The notes beneath the pieces were generated by a model that did not search any database, had not been told where the DNA came from, and worked only from the letters and a program-made list of their open reading frames with translations. This document shows positions 5,731-10,718 of a stretch of DNA of 10,718 nucleotides, in pieces; the stretch's first letter is position 1; the number at the start of each line of letters is the position of its first letter. The position numbers and the translations under genes are program-made. The stretch comes from Chloroflexota bacterium (GTDB lineage Bacteria; Chloroflexota; UBA6077), in assembly GCA_021788565.1 (NCBI GenBank), contig JAJYKO010000107.1, forward strand, positions 1 to 10,718, given 5' to 3'.

Positions 5731-6993
5731 ATGACAGGCACGCCGTCGGTCCTGATGGTAACCGGAGAGTACCCGCCAGCTCTCGGCGGGGTCGGCGACT
5801 ATACGGAGATCCTCTGTCACCACCTCTCGGCCCTCGGGGCCGAGGTTACTGTCCTGACCCGAGCCGGCGTCGACGACAGGGCCGCTTCTCCGGAGGTCGA
5901 TCGCGTGCCGGTGCTCCGGACGATTCGGAACTGGGGACCCGCATCCTGGGGCCAGACGGTGTCCGCCGCCACACAGTGCCACGCCCAGGTGGTTCATGTC
6001 CAGTACCAGGCTGCCGCCTACGACATGAACCCGGCGGTCAACACCCTGCCCGCCTTCCTACGCGCCCGTTTGCCCCGAGTTAAGATCGTGACTACCTTCC
6101 ACGACCTCAGGGTGCCCTACCTCTTCCCCAAAGCAGGCCTCCTGCGGGGAGGCGCCATTCGCGCCATGGACCGCCTCAGCCACGCGACGGTCGTCACTAA
6201 TCAGGCCGATCTCTACAGGCTTCAGGGCGTCGGAAACCGGGGCAGGCAACGCTTCCTGAGGCGATGGCTGATTCCGCTCGGGAGCAATATCGAGAACTCG
6301 CCCCCTCCAGACTTCGATCGGGCCGAATGGCGTCGTCGGATCCATGCGGATGACGCGACGCTCGTACTCGCCTACTTCGGTTTCCTGAACGACAGCAAGG
6401 GCGTCGACCTGCTGGTGGAGGCCCTCGCCACCCTGATTGAGCGCGGCATCGGCGTGAAGCTACTGATGATCGGCGGCGAAACGGGGCAGACCGATCCTAC
6501 CAACCAGGCCTACGCGGAGCGCATCCGACACGATATCGCCTCCCGAGGACTCGACGGTCACGTCCACTGGACCCGCTTCGCGTCGCCGCACGAGGTATCT
6601 GCCTACCTTCTATCCTCGGATCTCTGTGTACTACCATTCAGCGACGGCGTCTCGCTTCGCCGGGGGAGTCTCCTCGCGGCTCTGGTTCACGGCCTGCCGG
6701 TCATCACGACGGCCCCTCATCTCCCTGAGCCCCTGCTCCGGAACGGAGAGAACGTCGCGATGGTCAACAGGGATGATCCCCTCGCCATCGCCGACACCGC
6801 CGAGTACCTCTGGCGCGACGAGGCCAGACGGCAACGCCTCTCCACTGGCGCCAGGGCTCTCGCGGCCGGCTTTCTGTGGCCGGATATCGCCGCGAAGCAC
6901 CTGGATCTCTACACCGCCATCCTATCGTCCAGGCCACGGAGGCGCTGGCGCCGCGGCGGACCATCACCACAGACCAACGGGGACATCTCTTGA
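5731..6993 (+). CDS. GT4-like glycosyltransferase (GT-B fold), variant active site
   Basis: From the ATG at 5731 the protein has 420 residues. The N-terminal domain opens with VLMVTGEYPPALGGVGDYT (7-25), a typical GT4 start with the glycine-rich acceptor loop. VVHVQYQ at 87-93 and TTFHDL at 121-126 are the usual strand ends. The C-terminal donor domain shows AYFGFLNDSKGVDLLVEAL (214-232) and LLMIGGE (244-250). LPFSDGVSLRRGSLLAALVHGLPVITT follows (301-327). In most GT4 enzymes this last region carries an EX7E motif; here the first Glu is replaced by Asp305 and the second is absent, while RRGS is in place. The C-terminal tail is Arg-rich. It likely extends a lipid-linked glycan on the cytoplasmic side. 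AAGG at 5719-5722 gives a weak ribosome binding site for this start; an in-frame ATG at 5713 is possible, and longer starts would run through the MITE-like repeat. Confidence 0.87.
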   Translation: MTGTPSVLMVTGEYPPALGGVGDYTEILCHHLSALGAEVTVLTRAGVDDRAASPEVDRVPVLRTIRNWGPASWGQTVSAATQCHAQVVHVQYQAAAYDMNPAVNTLPAFLRARLPRVKIVTTFHDLRVPYLFPKAGLLRGGAIRAMDRLSHATVVTNQADLYRLQGVGNRGRQRFLRRWLIPLGSNIENSPPPDFDRAEWRRRIHADDATLVLAYFGFLNDSKGVDLLVEALATLIERGIGVKLLMIGGETGQTDPTNQAYAERIRHDIASRGLDGHVHWTRFASPHEVSAYLLSSDLCVLPFSDGVSLRRGSLLAALVHGLPVITTAPHLPEPLLRNGENVAMVNRDDPLAIADTAEYLWRDEARRQRLSTGARALAAGFLWPDIAAKHLDLYTAILSSRPRRRWRRGGPSPQTNGDIS

Positions 6994-7027
6994 CGCAAGA
7001 TCCTGACATCCTAGAATCCACACTTCA
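6990..7027. repeat. Repeat copy B at the gene junction (matches 4115-4153)
   Basis: This copy spans the stop codon of the GT4-like gene (TGA 6991-6993) and the possible start of the GT39-like gene. Compared with copy A it differs at three of 29 core positions. If read in the downstream frame (DPDILESTLQ), the changes are one Val/Ile exchange and two silent ones. That could mean the segment is coding in origin, or it may be chance. Confidence 0.65.
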
Positions 7028-7061
7028 ATCGGACATCACCGCAGGTTACCGGCTGCCACCG

Positions 7062-10000
7062 ATGGCCTCGCTAGTAAAACCAGAGTCGAAACCTCGCTCG
7101 TTTCCCGTGGCAGGCGTGCTGCTGCTGATCCTCATACCCATCATCATTCTGGCTGCCTTCGGCCTCCGCGTACGGGACCTCGGCGTCCAGAGTCTATGGT
7201 TCGACGAGGCCATGAGCGTGGTCTTCGGGACCAAGTCACCGCCGGAGCTGATGGCCCTGGCGATCACGGAGGACATCCACCCACCGCTCTATCTCCTCCT
7301 GCTCCACTACTGGATGGTTCTGGCCGGAGACGGCGAGTTCTCCGCGCGGTTCCTATCCGTAATTGCCGGCATTCCGTTAGTGCCGCTGATGTACATCACC
7401 GGCAAGCGCCTCGACGCGCTCGCCAACCAACCCTTGCGCCCTTCGACATCGTCCGACCCCGCAGGGCAGGGTCTCGTGCCCCGCCGTTCGACTGCCACGT
7501 CCACCACCTTTAGCCTCGTCGGCTTCATCGCCGCAGTCCTTGCCGCCTCGTCGGCCTTCTACATAGGCTATTCCCAGGAAGCCCGCAACTACATGCTGGT
7601 CACTTTCCTCGGGCTTCTCTCCTCCTACCTGCTGCTGAGGGCGCTTGGCGCCGCGAACCGCCGTCCCTGGATCATGTACGCCGTCGTCACGCTGGCAGCT
7701 CTCTACACCAACTACACTGCCTTCCTGCTCCTGCTGTTCCAGGCCGTCTTCGTCCTGCTGTTGCGCCGATCCATCCCCGGGCTGATGCGCAGGTGGCTTT
7801 CTTGGTTCGGACTCCTCGCCCTCGCCTACGCACCATGGGCAGGGTACGCCGTCGATCAGCTCTTCAGGATCAACGACTACTGGCCCGGAACCCTGCTCGT
7901 GGGCGACGCCGTGAGCGCCACCCTCGCCGAGTTCGTCGCGGGCGGAGGTGCCCAGGCCGCGGCCGTCGTGGTCCCCATGGCCCTGGGAGTTGTCGTGCTG
8001 CTCGTCGGCGCGCTGGTACTGGTAACCGCCTCTCGCCGCAGCCGTTCCCAGCACTCCACCTTCCTCCTGCTCTACCTGGTGATCCCGACCGTCACGCTCT
8101 TCGCCATAGCCTATTCCAGGCCGAAGTTCGACCCGCGCTACCTCCTTGTCGCCACGCCGGCCTTTTACCTGACCATCGCCTGGGGCCTCACGGCCCTCAT
8201 CCGTGCGGGGCGGAGCAGGCTCCCGTTGATCGCCAGAATCGCCCTTCCGATGGTCGGCATTCTGGCGCTCGGTGGGATCGTGGTCGCGTCGGCGGTCTAT
8301 GGCGATCCCACTCAGGAGAAGGCAGACTACCGCGGTCTGGTCGCCTACATCGACGCCCACGCCCAGCCCGGGGACGCCGTGGTGCTGCTGATGAACGCGC
8401 CCGAGCCCTATATCTACTACTCCAAGAAAGGGGTCCCCTGGTACCCCATGGAGCGAGTGGACAACTTCCGGGACGCAATCACGCGCCTCAACAAGCTGGC
8501 GGCGAATCATCGCCGTCTCTGGTTCCTCCTCTGGCAGGACGACTGGGAGGACCCGGCTGGCTACGTCCTTCACATCATGAGTACCCAGGCCACCGAGGAG
8601 CCATTGAACGTCAAGTTCACCGGCCTTGGCCTCCGCCTGTTCGACGTGAGCCCGACTCAACCCTTCAGCTACTACCCGATTATTCAGCATCCGATCGACG
8701 CCACCTTTGGCGGCTCGCTGGAGTTCTGGGGTTGGAACGCGGATAGCGAGGCGGTTCCGGCCGGCAACGCCTTCAACCTGGACCTCCACTGGATCGCCCA
8801 CAAAAAACAGACGACCGACCTGAAGGAAGCCATCACGCTGGTTGATGCCGATCACCACGTCTGGGCTCGGACCGACGAGGTCATGGTCAACCCGCTTTAT
8901 CCGCCCACCAAGTGGAATGTAGGCGACATCATCCACGACGTGCACAAGCTCCAGGTACCGGCAGGAACTCCGCCCGGCGACTACACCATCGAGATGAACC
9001 TGTACGACCCGGCCACACTGAAAGAGCTATCCATAGCTACCACCAGCCACCACACGCCTATCGGCACCGTTCTCACCCTTGGTAAGGTATCGGTAACGCC
9101 ATCCACCGGTTACTCCCCTCCACCGGCAGGGGAGGGGGCAAAGGCGGGTTCCACCGCGTCCCAGCTCCCCCAGGGCAGCTGGGAGCTGGGCTCCGACAGC
9201 CTGAACCTTCTCTCCTCCAAGGTGAGCCAGACCAAAGCCGTGCCGGGCGACCGTCTGGAGATCACGGCCAAATGGCAGGTGCCGCAAACGCCGAAGTCCG
9301 ACTACTCCGTCCGGATCGCCCTGTTCGACGGCACCGGCCAGCCCTTAGGCGAGCAGACCATGCCGTTGTCGCCCTACCCGACCTCGAAATGGCGCTCGGG
9401 CGAGCAGATCACGTCCAAATACTGGTTCTCCCTGCCCCTCAACCTCGACGAGCGGACCTACTGGATCTCCATCGCCCCCGTCTCGGCAGAACCCGGTACT
9501 CAGAGCTCCGAACCCGGAACTCAGAACCCGGCTCCTGCTCCCACTCCCCCTGTCTCCCCCTCCCCCACTCGGCCAATCTCTCCCCTGCGCTACACGCAGA
9601 TCGCGATGGTTGACGTCAAGACGCCGGACGCCAACTACAACTTGCCACACATGGAGAACACCCTGGGCGCCACCATCGGCGGCAAGGCAGACCTGGCCGG
9701 TTTCGACCTCTCCGCCACTACGGTCCGGCCTGGTGACACCCTGCATCTCACCATCTACTGGAAGACGGTCAGCCGCTTCGACAAGAGCTACAAGGTGTTC
9801 ACCCACGTGATAAACGACCAGAACGTCTTCGCCGGCCAGCACGACTCGATACCCGTGAACAACACGAGGCCGACGACCACCTGGCGCAGCGGCGAAGTGG
9901 TGACGGACAAGTACGACATCCCCATCGCTCCGGATGCGAAACCGGGGACATACAAGCTCAAGGTTGGCATGTACTCCGCTAACACCGGCGACCGGCTGCA

Positions 10001-10070
10001 GATAGTCGGCGCAGACGGCGCTCCCCGAGGCGATTCCGTGGCCCTTGCCACCATAGAGGTGGCCCCATGA
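7062..10070 (+). CDS. GT39-like membrane glycosyltransferase fused to three extracellular beta-sandwich-like domains
   Basis: From the ATG at 7062 the protein has 1002 residues. A first membrane helix at about 14-36 is followed by VQSLWFDEAMS with Asp48/Glu49, the catalytic-loop signature of the PMT/ArnT (GT39, GT83) superfamily, and by DIHPPLYLLLLHYW (71-84). IGYSQEARNYM (168-178) and KFDPRYLLVATPAFYL (355-370) also fit. About ten more helices run to residue 411, then a soluble domain (415-530) with ADYRGLVAYI. Three beta-rich repeats follow: about 545-675, 705-806 and 848-1002. They share the pattern PGD/AG, LxLxW, then KW or TWRSGE, then PGxY and LYD or MYS. Linkers at 680-705 and 807-843 are repeat-derived. 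These enzymes use polyprenyl-phosphate sugars outside the membrane. A TTG at 6990 (1026 residues) with GGGGA at 6979-6983 overlaps the upstream stop as TTGA and is a real alternative start. Confidence 0.85.
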   Translation: MASLVKPESKPRSFPVAGVLLLILIPIIILAAFGLRVRDLGVQSLWFDEAMSVVFGTKSPPELMALAITEDIHPPLYLLLLHYWMVLAGDGEFSARFLSVIAGIPLVPLMYITGKRLDALANQPLRPSTSSDPAGQGLVPRRSTATSTTFSLVGFIAAVLAASSAFYIGYSQEARNYMLVTFLGLLSSYLLLRALGAANRRPWIMYAVVTLAALYTNYTAFLLLLFQAVFVLLLRRSIPGLMRRWLSWFGLLALAYAPWAGYAVDQLFRINDYWPGTLLVGDAVSATLAEFVAGGGAQAAAVVVPMALGVVVLLVGALVLVTASRRSRSQHSTFLLLYLVIPTVTLFAIAYSRPKFDPRYLLVATPAFYLTIAWGLTALIRAGRSRLPLIARIALPMVGILALGGIVVASAVYGDPTQEKADYRGLVAYIDAHAQPGDAVVLLMNAPEPYIYYSKKGVPWYPMERVDNFRDAITRLNKLAANHRRLWFLLWQDDWEDPAGYVLHIMSTQATEEPLNVKFTGLGLRLFDVSPTQPFSYYPIIQHPIDATFGGSLEFWGWNADSEAVPAGNAFNLDLHWIAHKKQTTDLKEAITLVDADHHVWARTDEVMVNPLYPPTKWNVGDIIHDVHKLQVPAGTPPGDYTIEMNLYDPATLKELSIATTSHHTPIGTVLTLGKVSVTPSTGYSPPPAGEGAKAGSTASQLPQGSWELGSDSLNLLSSKVSQTKAVPGDRLEITAKWQVPQTPKSDYSVRIALFDGTGQPLGEQTMPLSPYPTSKWRSGEQITSKYWFSLPLNLDERTYWISIAPVSAEPGTQSSEPGTQNPAPAPTPPVSPSPTRPISPLRYTQIAMVDVKTPDANYNLPHMENTLGATIGGKADLAGFDLSATTVRPGDTLHLTIYWKTVSRFDKSYKVFTHVINDQNVFAGQHDSIPVNNTRPTTTWRSGEVVTDKYDIPIAPDAKPGTYKLKVGMYSANTGDRLQIVGADGAPRGDSVALATIEVAP
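7461..7485. repeat. In-frame hairpin-like insert in a GT39 loop (tentative)
   Basis: GGCAGGG at 7465-7471 pairs with CCCCGCC at 7479-7485 with one mismatch around a 7-base loop. It encodes part of a polar stretch (protein residues about 120-148, QPLRPSTSSDPAGQGLVPRR) that sits between two membrane helices and looks like an addition to the core fold. Dispersed-repeat origin is a guess. Confidence 0.3.
9113..9190. repeat. Two in-frame inverted repeats encoding the linker between beta domains 1 and 2
   Basis: CTCCCCT at 9113-9119 pairs exactly with AGGGGAG at 9128-9134 (8-base loop). CCCAGCTCCC at 9160-9169 pairs exactly with GGGAGCTGGG at 9181-9190 (11-base loop). Both lie in the codons for the low-complexity linker SPPPAGEGAKAGSTAS and QLPQGSWELG. 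The first matches, from memory, the CTCCCC...GGGGAG type of intergenic palindrome common in such genomes. The reading frame stays open through both. Confidence 0.65.
9489..9590. repeat. In-frame short repeats and C-rich tract encoding the linker between beta domains 2 and 3
   Basis: The 15-mer GAACCCGG(T/A)ACTCAG occurs at 9489-9503 and 9510-9524, with a third partial copy GAACCCGG at 9524-9531. A C/T-rich tract follows from about 9532 to 9590. The translation is a disordered linker (EPGTQSSEPGTQNP, then Pro/Ser/Thr-rich PAPTPPVSPSPTRP). The C-rich part resembles the noncoding tract at 4383-4455 and shares the word GTCTCCCCCTC with it. Confidence 0.65.
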
Positions 10071-10718
10071 GCGAACAGCCGTGGGCGGCCACCATGGAAC
10101 GCGATGACCGCACCCGTCGCACCGTCATCGTCGCCCTGCTCGCCGGCGCGGTGCTCGGCACCGGCATCGCCTTCGCCCAGCCAATCATGGCCGTCATGGG
10201 GATGTTCGGCATCGCCGTCGTCGTCGCCTTCTTCCTGTGGCCGGAACTTGGCGTCATCGCATTCATCGGCGTAGCGAACCTCCTGCCCTTCGCTGTGATC
10301 CCCGTTCACATCGGGTTCAGCTTTACCCTGGTGGACGCCACCCTCTCGACCCTTCTGGTTGTCTGGGTCTACTGGGCGATACAGCGCGGACGGCCGCTCA
10401 TGGGAAGTGCACTTACCTTCCCCATCCTGATCTACCTGGGGCTGACGCTGGCATCCTTCGTTTTGGGCCTCACCTACTCCATAGATCCGGAGCGGCTTCG
10501 GCTCTTCATGAAGAGCCTGAACAGTATCCTGTTCTTCTTCTCCGTCATAAACTGCATTCGCACCACCTCGCAGCTCCGCAGGGCCGTCATCATCCTGCTC
10601 ATGGGTGGGGTCGCGGCCGCGGTCATTGCCCTCGTCCTCCAGTATCTCCCGCAGGACACCACTATCAGGCTCCTCTCGGCACTCGGTCCCCTTGGGTACC
10701 CCACCGGAGCCAACGTCC
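10067..10718 (+). CDS. O-antigen ligase/polymerase-like membrane protein, 3' partial
   Basis: The frame runs from the ATG at 10067 to the window end (217 complete codons) with no stop. The start overlaps the GT39-like stop codon as ATGA, and AGAGGTGG at 10055-10062 provides a good ribosome binding site, so the two are translationally coupled. After a short charged N-terminus (MSEQPWAATMERDDRTRR), several hydrophobic segments follow: VIVALLAGAVLGTGIAFAQP, a second with VVVAFFLWPELGVIAFIGVA, a third with LVDATLSTLLVVWVYWAI, a fourth with FPILIYLGLTLASFVLGL, a fifth with SLNSILFFFSVINCI and a sixth with AVIILLMGGVAAAVIALVL. The order of helices, the loop LPFAVIPVHIGFSFTLVDA and the stretch LQYLP resemble the N-terminal half of Wzy/WaaL-type O-antigen ligases. 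The catalytic periplasmic loop is beyond the window, so ligase versus polymerase cannot be settled. Confidence 0.78.
   Translation, partial: MSEQPWAATMERDDRTRRTVIVALLAGAVLGTGIAFAQPIMAVMGMFGIAVVVAFFLWPELGVIAFIGVANLLPFAVIPVHIGFSFTLVDATLSTLLVVWVYWAIQRGRPLMGSALTFPILIYLGLTLASFVLGLTYSIDPERLRLFMKSLNSILFFFSVINCIRTTSQLRRAVIILLMGGVAAAVIALVLQYLPQDTTIRLLSALGPLGYPTGANV

Noticed and set aside
7377..8945. Long minus-strand open frame (522 codons) opposite the GT39-like gene
   Set aside because: Translation is rich in Gly, Glu, Asp, Arg and Gln with no recognisable domain, while the plus strand encodes well-formed membrane helices and GT39 motifs.

Overview
This window is GC-rich bacterial DNA with all genes on the plus strand. 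The best guess at origin is an uncultured Chloroflexota (Anaerolineae-like) bacterium. This rests on the protein types (a GT39-type membrane protein with extra C-terminal beta domains, a variant GT4 enzyme, a PLDc_N-like small membrane protein, a CPBP protease) and on the many short dispersed repeats between and inside genes. The taxonomic call is an inference and is not secure.

Left part (1-4094): the window opens inside a DJ-1/PfpI family gene that ends at 381. A gap of about 400 bp follows, holding a 9-bp tandem repeat and, near its right end, a promoter-like pair of boxes and a short perfect palindrome. Next come a winged-helix regulator (789-1406) and an alpha/beta hydrolase with an N-terminal DUF3887-like domain (1415-2692). 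The hydrolase ribosome binding site overlaps the regulator stop codon. A 74-residue two-helix membrane protein (2703-2927) and a CPBP intramembrane protease (3000-4094) follow. These four genes look like a regulated group acting at the membrane or envelope, but no specific substrate can be read from the sequence.

Repeat island (4095-4611): about 500 bp with no credible gene. Laid end to end are a 39-bp segment that recurs near 7000, a 26-bp perfect palindrome, a three-hairpin element, a C-rich tract and a 7-bp tandem repeat. The tandem repeat runs into the start codon of the next gene.

Right part (4612-10718): a glycan assembly cluster. It encodes a GT2 glycosyltransferase, a GT4 glycosyltransferase, a large GT39-like membrane glycosyltransferase carrying three beta-sandwich-like domains, and the N-terminal part of an O-antigen ligase/polymerase-like membrane protein cut off by the window end. 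A MITE-like palindrome separates the first two genes. The last three genes are tightly spaced or overlapping. Together they would build, modify and transfer or polymerise a surface polysaccharide or protein-linked glycan.

The most unusual aspect is the repeat load. At least six unrelated short-repeat families lie at gene boundaries. Sequence of the same character also sits in frame inside the GT39-like gene, exactly at the linkers between its extracellular domains.
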